From Azospirillum oryzae (lineage in GTDB: Bacteria; Pseudomonadota; Alphaproteobacteria; Azospirillales; Azospirillaceae), in assembly GCF_900177515.1 (NCBI RefSeq), contig NZ_FXAK01000007.1:2588501-2652500 (forward strand): DNA of 64,000 bases, read 5' to 3'. The notes below the pieces were generated by a model. That model worked only from the letters and a program-made list of their open reading frames with translations. It did not search any database and was not told the origin of the DNA. Made by a program: the position numbers and the translations under genes. Shown piece by piece: positions 33,792 to 45,431 of this stretch. Within the stretch, counting starts at the first letter, position 1, and each line of letters starts with the position of its first letter.

Positions 33792-34355
33792 ATGTCCGAA
33801 AAGCGATACTTAGAGATAACCGGGTATCATGGCACTACGCCTGATAGAGCGAAAGAGATACTTGATAAGGGATTTCGAGTCAACGAAGGAGAGGAAGATT
33901 GGGTTGGCAGCGGCATTTACTTTTTTATAGACGGCATATCATCAGCAAAAGACATGGCCGCGGATTGGTCATGCTTCCGAAATAGAATTGATAAGCCGTG
34001 CATCCTATACTGCAGCATCAAGGCTGATTACAAAAATGTCCTTGATCTAAGATTAGAAGCGCATGCGAAGCAATTCAATTATCACAGGAACCTGTTCATT
34101 GAACAAAACACAGAAAAGTTAAAGCATAGAAGAGATTTGTCTATAAAGAAGCGTAAAGATATTAGACTGGACGACGCCATTATTACTAGGTCAATATTTA
34201 GAAATATGGAAAAAAGCTTAATAATACACAATTTGTATATAAAGACAAAGACCCTAAGACACCTAGAAATGGAGTCCTCTTATCCAACGACAACAGTATG
34301 CTGCGTAGGTCAAATCGATATGATAAAAAGCATAGAAGTGCTCGTCGATTGTTAA
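33792..34355 (+). CDS. ADP-ribosyltransferase-like protein (PARP/ART fold)
   Basis: 187 residues. The N-terminus EITGYHGTTPDRAKEILDKG followed by EEDWVGSGIYFFIDG has the order expected of ART enzymes: His13 in the YHGT strand and Tyr43 in the GxGIYFF strand bind NAD. The third catalytic position (Glu in PARPs) is not obvious; near the C-terminus the alignable strand TTTVCCVGQIDMIKS has no Glu. It may be a mono-ART, an NADase or an inactive binder. Divergently arranged with the TM-macro gene across 13 bp. Function inferred. Confidence 0.75.
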   Translation: MSEKRYLEITGYHGTTPDRAKEILDKGFRVNEGEEDWVGSGIYFFIDGISSAKDMAADWSCFRNRIDKPCILYCSIKADYKNVLDLRLEAHAKQFNYHRNLFIEQNTEKLKHRRDLSIKKRKDIRLDDAIITRSIFRNMEKSLIIHNLYIKTKTLRHLEMESSYPTTTVCCVGQIDMIKSIEVLVDC

Positions 34356-34476
34356 TAATATAATTCTCAATCCAAAGCGCAAGAAATGATTTTCATTTGA
34401 TCCAGTTGGCGCTTACAGAGCGCTTGCAAAAATCTTTTGCACCACTGCTGTCTTCACCTCCGCCCCAAAACGAAAC

Positions 34477-34504
34477 GGCCCCCTTCCCGTGCGGGAAGAG
34501 GGCC
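34477..34504 (-). terminator. Rho-independent terminator of ppdK
   Basis: On the minus strand, a CGGCCC..CTTCCCG / CGGGAAG..GGGCCG stem followed by TTTCGTTTT, 28 bp after the ppdK stop. Confidence 0.85.
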
Positions 34505-34531
34505 GACGTCGTTTCAGCTATCCGAACCGGC

Positions 34532-37225
34532 TCAGTCGCGCTTGACCGTGTCGCTGTTCAGCGCGGCCTGGGCGGCGGCGAGGCGGGCGATCGGCACGCG
34601 GTAGGGCGAGCAGGAGACATAGGTCAGCCCGACCTTCTCGCAGAAGGAGATCGAGGCCGGGTCGCCGCCATGCTCGCCGCAGATGCCCAGCTTGATGTCC
34701 GGACGGACCTTGCGGCCGCGCTCGGTGGCGATCTCCACCAGTTCGCCGACGCCGGTGACGTCCAGCGACTGGAACGGGTCCTGCTCCAGGATGCCCTGGC
34801 GCTGGTACTCCGGCAGGAAGCTGCCGGCGTCGTCGCGCGACAGGCCCAGCGTGGTCTGGGTCAGGTCGTTGGTGCCGTAGCTGAAGAACTCGGCCGACTC
34901 GGCGATCTCGCCGGCCTTCAGGGCCGCGCGCGGGATCTCGATCATCGTGCCGGTCAGGTACTCCACCGTCACGCCGGTCTCGGCCTTCACCTGCTCGGCG
35001 GCGCGGTCGATCACCGCCTTGAGGATGTCGAACTCCTTCTTCGTGATGATCAGCGGGATCATCACTTCGGGAATGACGGCCTCGCCGGTGGTCTTGGCGA
35101 CCTCGGCGGCGGCGGCGAAGATGGCGCGGGCCTGCATCTCGTAGATCTCGGGGTACGAGATGCCCAGACGGCAGCCGCGATGGCCCAGCATCGGGTTCGC
35201 TTCATGCAGCTGGATGGTGCGGTGGCGCACCCGCAGCGGATCGGTGCCGGTGGCCTGGGCGACCTCCGCCATGTCCTCTTCGGTGTTCGGCAGGAACTCA
35301 TGCAGCGGCGGGTCGAGCAGGCGGATCGTCACCGGCAGGCCGGTCATGATCGTGAACAGATCGACGAAGTCCTTCTTCTGGAAGGGCTCCAGCTTGGCGA
35401 GCGCCTTGCGGCGGCCGGCCTCGTCCTCCGCCAGGATCATCTCGCGGACGGCCAGGATGCGCTCCGGGTCGAAGAACATGTGCTCGGTGCGCGACAGGCC
35501 GATGCCCTCGGCGCCGAACTTCCGCGCGGTGCGGGCGTCCAGCGGGGTCTCGGCGTTGGCGCGGATCTTCATCCGGCGGATGCCGTCGGCCCAGCCCATC
35601 AGGGTGGCGAAGTCGCCCGACAGCTCCGGCTGGATCGTCGGCACCTCGCCCAGCATCACCTCGCCGGTGGAGCCGTCGATGGTGACGATGTCGCCTTCCT
35701 TCACGGTGACGCCGCGGACGGCCATCTGCTTGGTCTTGTAGTCGATGCGCAGGTCGCCGGCGCCCGACACGCAGGCACGGCCCATGCCGCGGGCGACCAC
35801 CGCCGCGTGGCTGGTCATGCCGCCGCGGCTGGTCAGGATGCCGCGGGCGGCGTGCATGCCGTGGATGTCCTCGGGCGAGGTCTCGATGCGGCAGAGGATC
35901 ACCGCCTCGCCCTTGCCCGCCATCTGCTCGGCCTCGTCGGCGGTGAACACCACCTTGCCGGACGCGGCGCCGGGGGAGGCCGGCAGGCCCTTGGCGATGA
36001 CCTTGCGGTCGGCCTTGGGGTCCAGCGTCGGGTGCAGCAGCTGGTCGAGCGAGGCCGGATCGATGCGGCGGACCGCCTCGTTCCGGTCGATGACGCCCTC
36101 GTTCGCCAGATCGACGGCGATCTTCAGCGCCGCCGGGGCGGTGCGCTTGCCGTTGCGAGTCTGCAGCATGAACAGCTTGTTCTGCTGAACCGTGAACTCG
36201 ATGTCCTGCATGTCGCGGTAGTGCTTCTCCAGCGTGAGGCGGACCTCGTTCAGCTGGTTGAACACCTCCGGCATCACCTCCTCCATGGCGGGGAGGTCGG
36301 ACTTGTTGGCGATCTTGCCGGCGATGGTCAGGTGCTGCGGCGTACGGATGCCGGCGACGACGTCCTCACCCTGGGCGTTGACCAGATACTCGCCGTAGAA
36401 GGCATTCTCGCCGGTCGACGGGTTGCGGGTGAAGGCCACGCCGGTGGCGCAGTCGTTGCCCATGTTGCCGAAGACCATGCACTGCACGTTGACCGCGGTG
36501 CCCCAGTCGGCCGGGATGTCGTGCAGCTTGCGGTAGGTGATGGCGCGGGCGTTCATCCAGGAGCCGAAGACGGCGCCGATGGCGCCCCACAGCTGCTCCT
36601 GCACATCCTGCGGGAAGGGCTTGCCCAGCTCGCGCTCGACCGCCTTCTTGTAGTCCTCGATCACCGCCTGCCAATCCTCGGCCGACAGGTCGGTGTCGAG
36701 GTTGTAGGACTTGTCGCGCTTGTGGTTGTCGAGGATGTCCTCGAAATGGTGATGCTCAACGTCGAGAACGACGTTGGAGTACATCTGGATGAAGCGGCGA
36801 TAGCTGTCGTAGGCGAAGCGGCCGTCGCCCGACCGCTTGGCGAGACCGGCGGCGGTCGCGTCGTTCAGGCCCAGGTTCAGGACGGTGTCCATCATGCCCG
36901 GCATCGACGCGCGGGCGCCGGAGCGGACCGACACCAGCAGCGGGTTGGCCGGGTCGCCGAACTTGGCGTCCATCGCCTGTTCCAGCCGCGCGATGGCGGC
37001 GTTCACCTGCGCCGTCAGCTCCGGCGGATAGGAGCGGCCGTTGGCGTAGAAATAGGTGCACAGCTCGGTGGTGATCGTGAAGCCCGGCGGAACGGGCAGG
37101 CCAAGATTGGCCATCTCGGCCAGATTGGCGCCCTTGCCGCCCAGCAGGTTCTTCATATCGGCCCGTCCTTCGGTGGCACCGGCCCCGAAGCTGTAGACCC
37201 ACTTGGATTCACCCTGGCTCGCCAT
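34532..37225 (-). CDS. ppdK: Pyruvate, phosphate dikinase
   Basis: 897 residues, full length. Interconverts pyruvate, ATP and phosphate with PEP, AMP and PPi. N-terminal ATP-grasp domain begins WVYSFGAGATEGRADMKNLL with GGKGANLAEM; the phospho-His domain carries TSRGGMTSHAAVVARGMG (catalytic His after the regulatory Thr); the C-terminal TIM barrel has GLSRTEHMFF and the final Cys region GICGEHGGDPASI. The ribosome site AGAGGAA precedes the start at 37225. Single gene with its own terminator. Confidence 0.96.
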   Translation of the reverse strand: MASQGESKWVYSFGAGATEGRADMKNLLGGKGANLAEMANLGLPVPPGFTITTELCTYFYANGRSYPPELTAQVNAAIARLEQAMDAKFGDPANPLLVSVRSGARASMPGMMDTVLNLGLNDATAAGLAKRSGDGRFAYDSYRRFIQMYSNVVLDVEHHHFEDILDNHKRDKSYNLDTDLSAEDWQAVIEDYKKAVERELGKPFPQDVQEQLWGAIGAVFGSWMNARAITYRKLHDIPADWGTAVNVQCMVFGNMGNDCATGVAFTRNPSTGENAFYGEYLVNAQGEDVVAGIRTPQHLTIAGKIANKSDLPAMEEVMPEVFNQLNEVRLTLEKHYRDMQDIEFTVQQNKLFMLQTRNGKRTAPAALKIAVDLANEGVIDRNEAVRRIDPASLDQLLHPTLDPKADRKVIAKGLPASPGAASGKVVFTADEAEQMAGKGEAVILCRIETSPEDIHGMHAARGILTSRGGMTSHAAVVARGMGRACVSGAGDLRIDYKTKQMAVRGVTVKEGDIVTIDGSTGEVMLGEVPTIQPELSGDFATLMGWADGIRRMKIRANAETPLDARTARKFGAEGIGLSRTEHMFFDPERILAVREMILAEDEAGRRKALAKLEPFQKKDFVDLFTIMTGLPVTIRLLDPPLHEFLPNTEEDMAEVAQATGTDPLRVRHRTIQLHEANPMLGHRGCRLGISYPEIYEMQARAIFAAAAEVAKTTGEAVIPEVMIPLIITKKEFDILKAVIDRAAEQVKAETGVTVEYLTGTMIEIPRAALKAGEIAESAEFFSYGTNDLTQTTLGLSRDDAGSFLPEYQRQGILEQDPFQSLDVTGVGELVEIATERGRKVRPDIKLGICGEHGGDPASISFCEKVGLTYVSCSPYRVPIARLAAAQAALNSDTVKRD

Positions 37226-37579
37226 CGCGGAATTCCTCTCGCCCCATGGTCGTCCGGCATGCGGGTGCTCCCCTTGTGCTCCACGGGCGATCCACCGGGC
37301 GGGTCCTTTCCGCTCAGCGAAACACCGTGGTCAGTTTGCTTGACCGCACATGCCGCTGAGTGGACCTTCTATCGCCCCAAACGTTGGGACACAAGACAGT
37401 CGCGTGGTCTAGAACGGGATGACCTGCGCTTTGCCGGCAAAGGAGCGTTGCGACTATATCGTATTGCCGGATCTCCATTACTCCGGCGGATCCGCATAAG
37501 CACCGATTCGAATGGTGAAATGCGGTCGAAGTACCCCGTAAATCCAAAGAAAAACGGGACCATTTCCACTGCAAATGTT
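37226..37579. other. 354-bp spacer, ppdK upstream region
   Basis: Lies between the ppdK start and the stop of the GGDEF/EAL gene. It must hold the ppdK promoter; I see no strong consensus, repeat or gene in it. Confidence 0.4.
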
Positions 37580-39835
37580 TCAGATGCTGAAGCAGGCGTT
37601 GACCGGACACTCCACCCAGTGCTTGCCCTCCCCCGCCAGCCAGCGCACCAGCGCATCGGCCGGCATCGGTCGGGCAAAGCGGTATCCCTGGCCGATGGCG
37701 CAGCCTTCCGCCTCCAGCATGAGGTGCTGGGCCTCGCGCTCCACCCCCTCCGCCACGACGGTCAGGCCCAGCGCCTCGCCGATCTGGATGATGGCGCGCA
37801 CCAGCGGCCGGTTGGCGGCGTCGATGTCCAGCTCCTTGACGAAGCTGCGGTCGATCTTCAGTTCGCCGACGGGGAAGCGCTTCAGGTAGCTGAGGGACGA
37901 ATAGCCGGTGCCGAAATCGTCGATCGACAGGGTGACGCCCAGCGCATGCAGGGCATCCAGCGCGTCATGGACGCCGACCTCCTCCGTCATCATCAGCCGC
38001 TCTGTGATCTCCAGCGTCAGGTCATTGGCCGGAATGCCGTTGGCGGCCAGCACGGCACGGACCTGATCCGGCAGGTCGCCGCGGGCGAAGCGGACGGCCG
38101 AGACATTCACCGCCAGCCCCGGCACCGGCACCCCCCCCGCGCGCCAGCGGCCCAACTGCGCCACCGATGTCTGCAGAACCCAGCTGTCCAGCCGGTCGAT
38201 CAACCCGCACTCCTCGGCCAGCGGCACGAACTCCGCCGGCGACACCGCCCCCCATCGCGGGTGGGTCCAGCGGATCAGTGCCTCCACCCGATGCAGGCAG
38301 TGCGGCTTCAGCCGGACCTGGGGCTGGTAATGCAGCTCGAACGGTGCCTCGCCGTCCGGGCAGCCGGCCTCCTGGCGGTCCAGCGCCTCGCGCAGCGCCG
38401 CCTCCATCTCCAGCCGGCGCACCGCCTGTTCGTTCATGTCGCGGCGGAAGAAGTGGCAGCGGTTGCGGCCGGCCTGCTTGGCCCGGTACATCGCCGCGTC
38501 GGCCTGGCGCAGCAGCGTGTCGAAGTCCAAGCCATCGTCGGGATGGACGGCGATGCCGATGCTGGCGGTCGGGGTCAGCGTCAGGTCGGCCACCGTCAGC
38601 GGCACCGACAGGGTGGCCAGCACCCGCTCGGCCAGCAGCGAGGCATGGGCGGCGTCGCAGCCCGGCAGCAATGCCACGAACTCGTCCCCACCCAGCCTGG
38701 CCAGCGTGTCGCCCTCGATGAACAGGCGCTTCAGCCGGGTCGCCACCTCCACCAGCAGCCGGTCGCCGACCGCATGGCCCAGCGAATCGTTGACGGTCTT
38801 GAAACGGTCGATGTCCAGGAACATCAGCGTCACCGGCTGCCGCGTCCGCCCGGCCAACGCCAGCGCCGCGGTGGCGCGGTCGGCCAGGAGCTGGCGGTTG
38901 GGCAGCCCGGTCAGCATGTCGAAATAGGCCAGCCGGTTGATCTCCGCCCGTGCCCGGTCATGTTCGATGGCGAGCGCGCACAGATGCACGCAGGCCTCCA
39001 CCAGCCGGCGGTGAAAGGGGGCGGCAGGGCGCGGCTCGCGGTAATAGAGCGCGAAGCTGCCCAGCATGCGGGCGTCCCGCCCCTTGATCGGATTGGACCA
39101 GCAGGCGGCCAGCCCATGGGCCAGCGGAACCTCGCGATAGGGCGCCCAGCGCGGGTCTTCGGCGATGTCGACGGACATCACCGCCTCGCCCCGGCTCATC
39201 GCGCTGCCGCAGCAGCCGACGTCGGGGCCGATGGCCAGCCCGTCGATGGCATTGGCATAGACGGCGGGCAGCGAAGGGGCGGCGGCGACCCGCATGCGGT
39301 TCTCGTCGTCACGCAGCATCACCGAACAGGCGACCTCCGGCGCGCAGGCCTCCACCTGCCGGCAGAGGAAATCCAGGACCTGTTTCAGCGACCGGCCGGC
39401 GGCCACCAGTTCCAGGACATTCTGCTGCAGGCGTGCCACCGCCTCCGCCCGCTCGCGCTCGTCGAAATCGCGCATCTCGCACAGAAGCAGGACGTCGTCG
39501 CCATCGGTCAGGTGCTGCCAGTGCAGATCGACCGGAACCGGATCACGGCGGGGAACGCGCAAGGCACCGGTGCCGGGCGGTGGATGGTCGCTCTCCTTCG
39601 CCCCATCCCACACCGCCAGCCAGTCACGACCACCGAAATCGAGCAGGCCGGGCAGCGGGCGGCCGATCAGCGCATCCAGAGGGATGCCGGCCAGCCGGGC
39701 GAAACCGGGATTGGCGCCGACGATGGTGCCGTCGGCCGATGTCCAGACCAAGGCCGCGCTCCATTGCGCAGCGGTCGCCCGCAACAGGCGATCGGACGGC
39801 AGGCGGTCGTCCAGCGCGGTCCCGGCCGAATCCAT
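37580..39835 (-). CDS. PAS-GAF-GGDEF-EAL cyclic-di-GMP protein
   Basis: 751 residues. PAS about 20-125 (ALVWTSADGTIVGANPGFAR), GAF about 135-295 (VACSVMLRDDENRMRVAAAP, DVGCCGSAMSRGEAV), GGDEF about 305-470 and EAL about 490-740. The cyclase half keeps FLDIDRFKTVND and GGDEF intact, and the phosphodiesterase half keeps VEALIRWTHP, EITERLM, IDDFGTGYSSLSY, KIDRSFV and AEGVE, so both activities are possible. No signal peptide; cytoplasmic. In contrast to the protein at 5544-8189, the metal-binding Asp is present here. Confidence 0.94.
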   Translation of the reverse strand: MDSAGTALDDRLPSDRLLRATAAQWSAALVWTSADGTIVGANPGFARLAGIPLDALIGRPLPGLLDFGGRDWLAVWDGAKESDHPPPGTGALRVPRRDPVPVDLHWQHLTDGDDVLLLCEMRDFDERERAEAVARLQQNVLELVAAGRSLKQVLDFLCRQVEACAPEVACSVMLRDDENRMRVAAAPSLPAVYANAIDGLAIGPDVGCCGSAMSRGEAVMSVDIAEDPRWAPYREVPLAHGLAACWSNPIKGRDARMLGSFALYYREPRPAAPFHRRLVEACVHLCALAIEHDRARAEINRLAYFDMLTGLPNRQLLADRATAALALAGRTRQPVTLMFLDIDRFKTVNDSLGHAVGDRLLVEVATRLKRLFIEGDTLARLGGDEFVALLPGCDAAHASLLAERVLATLSVPLTVADLTLTPTASIGIAVHPDDGLDFDTLLRQADAAMYRAKQAGRNRCHFFRRDMNEQAVRRLEMEAALREALDRQEAGCPDGEAPFELHYQPQVRLKPHCLHRVEALIRWTHPRWGAVSPAEFVPLAEECGLIDRLDSWVLQTSVAQLGRWRAGGVPVPGLAVNVSAVRFARGDLPDQVRAVLAANGIPANDLTLEITERLMMTEEVGVHDALDALHALGVTLSIDDFGTGYSSLSYLKRFPVGELKIDRSFVKELDIDAANRPLVRAIIQIGEALGLTVVAEGVEREAQHLMLEAEGCAIGQGYRFARPMPADALVRWLAGEGKHWVECPVNACFSI

Positions 39836-40006
39836 GACCCCTGATCCCTCCGGACATGCTTCGGGAACGCCGCGCCGGCGCCCCGGGGGAGTCAGCTAAC
39901 ATGAACACACGCGGCGCGGTCAAGGCCCCTCATCATCCGGCCATCCTGTTGCATCCATACGAGAACGGTTCCAAACAGCGCGCGGTGATCTTGTTCGTGC
40001 ACAAGC

Positions 40007-40043
40007 AAAAGGGAGGAAGCGGTTTCCCGCTCCCTCCCCTTTG
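40007..40043 (-). terminator. Rho-independent terminator of nrdJ
   Basis: On the minus strand GGGAGGGAGCGG pairs with CCGCTTCCTCCC, followed by TTTTGCTTG, about 47 bp after the nrdJ stop. Confidence 0.8.
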
Positions 40044-40089
40044 TCATTCATCGTCCGGCGAGGCTCCCGGGGGAGCGCTCTGTGGAGGA

Positions 40090-43830
<3,741 letters not shown>

Positions 43831-44589
43831 GATGAGACTGTCCCCTGCTTGGAGCACGCCGCGGCGCGCTCGAATGGAAATGTGGTGCGACCCGTACCGA
43901 TCCGAAGCTGCCGGCGGTTCTGTCCGCCGTCCGGCCCGGCAACGCAGATGGCGCCGTACAAACAGGGGCCTCTTGCCCGACTGTCCGCCGTCGCCGCTGT
44001 GCTGCCGGGACCGGGGCCGCCGCTTGAGGCCGGCCGGGTCACGTGGGCCGCATCCTAGCCAGCGCGACGGGGCCAAGCAAGCCCCACTCTGCTAGATATT
44101 GTGGTTGACATGACAGAACCCCTCAAAACCTTGATCTTGTGGTGTTCAACCCGTTACCGGGGATCCTGTTCCCGCCTGCCAAGCAAATTTTTTGGGGAGG
44201 CGGTGGCTGGGCCGCATTGCGGCCGGAAGGCACCAATTGTGGGCACTCAATGGCCGCCGGTGCTGACGATGACCGCGGCACCCCCGATTAGAGCGCAAAA
44301 CGTGCCCGACCGCCAGAGCTTCCTTGCGGTGAAAATCAACATGTTGTTGCCAATATGCTGTTGCACCCACCACCGATTCGCCGCGGAGCGACTCGGACCA
44401 AGCCACCGGAATCCAAGGGGCGACTCGAAAAGGCCCGTCGTTCCCACCCCCGAGTCGCCGCTGTTTCGCCGAGGGTTCGGCACGGAAGAGGGGTAGTGGC
44501 AGCGAGCCCGCAACTATTTCATGCGATCCCGGTTGAGGCCCATGGAGCCAAGGTGAATCTCACACGATCCTGGGGGAGGAGAGGCGCCC
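43831..44589. other. 759-bp spacer between nrdJ and the PRC-barrel gene
   Basis: Holds the two divergent promoters. A TTGACA lies at 44105-44110 without a matching -10 on the plus strand; an ACAATATC element at about 44094-44102 on the minus strand could be an nrdJ -10. A 10-bp palindrome CAACATGTTG is at 44337-44346. Open frames here look like chance. Confidence 0.4.
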
Positions 44590-45042
44590 ATGCTGAAGAT
44601 CACCCACAAGATGTGGTTTGCATTGCCTGCGCTGACACTGCTGGTCGGCATGGCGACTCCGCAGGGGGCGGCCGGACAGACGGTCATCATCGACGGCTCG
44701 ACTCCGGCCGTCGGCGCCACGGTGGAGCGCAAGACCGGCCCCAGCGTCGACCAGTTGATGAATCGCAGCGTCGTCGGCGCCGACGGGTCGAAGATCGGCA
44801 CCGTCACCGACGTGATCCTCGATGACAAGGGCGAGGCCCAATACATCGTCATCCATTCGGGCGGCATTCTGGGCTTCGGCGGCAAGGACATCGCGGCCGA
44901 CCTGACCCTGGCCGACCTGCGCACCGGCAGCGAGGCGATCCGTCTGCGCGAAGTGACCGCCGCCAGCGTCCGCGACATGCCGGAATTCCGCTACGACGAC
45001 AGCATCACGTCCCTGACCCGCAGTCCGGAGCCGCAGCGGTAG
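44590..45042 (+). CDS. Exported PRC-barrel domain protein
   Basis: 150 residues, ribosome site GGGGGAGGAGAGG upstream. Signal peptide MLKITHKMWFALPALTLLVG with cleavage near AAG. The PRC-barrel fold spans about 55-125: LMNRSVVGADGSKIGTVTDV, ILDDKGEAQYIVIHSGG and FGGKDIAADLTLADL. Such proteins bind partners or ligands at membranes or in the periplasm; role here unknown. Single gene. Confidence 0.85.
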   Translation: MLKITHKMWFALPALTLLVGMATPQGAAGQTVIIDGSTPAVGATVERKTGPSVDQLMNRSVVGADGSKIGTVTDVILDDKGEAQYIVIHSGGILGFGGKDIAADLTLADLRTGSEAIRLREVTAASVRDMPEFRYDDSITSLTRSPEPQR

Positions 45043-45098
45043 GCGACGGGTGCTTGGCGGTTCGGGAGATCGAGAGTGTGGGCACAAGGTTTGACATG

Positions 45099-45266
45099 GA
45101 TGTCACGGATTACACGGATGTGGCGTCGCGAAGCAGTTGCGGAATGAAAAGCCACTGCATCCATCGACAGGAACAGGGCTTGCGTAACGTTCGTCGGTCG
45201 GCAGGGCGTCCGTTTACCAAGCCAAAAAATCCGTGTAATCCGTGTCTAAATCCGTGACATCCGTGT
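45099..45266. repeat. ATCCGTG-type inverted repeat element
   Basis: Left arm 45099-45119 (GATGTCACGGATTACACGGA plus T) is the reverse complement of the right arm 45229-45262, except for one inserted 12-bp unit TCTAAATCCGTG. The heptamer ATCCGTG appears four times in the right arm. About 110 bp lie between the arms with no gene. It looks like a small non-coding mobile repeat in the spacer before the rpsA terminator. Confidence 0.6.
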
Positions 45267-45325
45267 TTATCTTGCCCGACATCCCGGCACGCCGCCGACT
45301 GCCAACCGCCTCCACCGAACTTCTA

Positions 45326-45367
45326 AAGAGAAAGGCCGCGCCCCAACCGGGACGCGGCCTTTCTCTT
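45326..45367 (-). terminator. Perfect 15-bp terminator of rpsA
   Basis: AAGAGAAAGGCCGCG (45326-45340) pairs exactly with CGCGGCCTTTCTCTT (45353-45367). Lies 65 bp after the rpsA stop; its T-rich arms allow termination in both directions. Confidence 0.85.
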
Positions 45368-45431
45368 ACTCTTCCGGGAGATCGCGAGCCCCCTCCCCTA
45401 CGTCACCGTAAGGGAGGATGGCCTCAGACGA

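Larger units (their letters stand above)
32158..34400. mobile_element. AT-rich genomic island between hrpB and ppdK
   Basis: Base composition changes abruptly just after the hrpB stop and returns to GC-rich shortly before the ppdK terminator. Codon use inside is AT-biased (many AAA, AGA, ATA). It holds three genes, a nucleotidyltransferase, a TM-macro protein and an ART-like protein, but no integrase, transposase, tRNA or obvious terminal repeat. The site is the gap between two convergent core genes. 32158-32351 contains no convincing gene; 34356-34400 has an AAGCGC/GCGCTT inverted pair nearby. Boundaries are by eye. Confidence 0.8.

Noticed and set aside
32158..34400. Terminal direct repeats or attachment sites of the island
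   Set aside because: TGATTTTTAT near 32155 and TGATTTTCAT near 34387 are only loosely alike; not good enough to call ends.
34397..39844. 1815-codon open frame on the plus strand
   Set aside because: Antisense to ppdK and the PAS-GAF-GGDEF-EAL gene; composition of a shadow frame.
43831..44100. Cobalamin riboswitch upstream of the B12-dependent nrdJ
   Set aside because: No B12-box-like sequence was found on the minus strand in this region.
44101..44513. Open frames on both strands in the nrdJ-PRC spacer
   Set aside because: No ribosome site, no recognisable family, irregular composition; judged to be chance.
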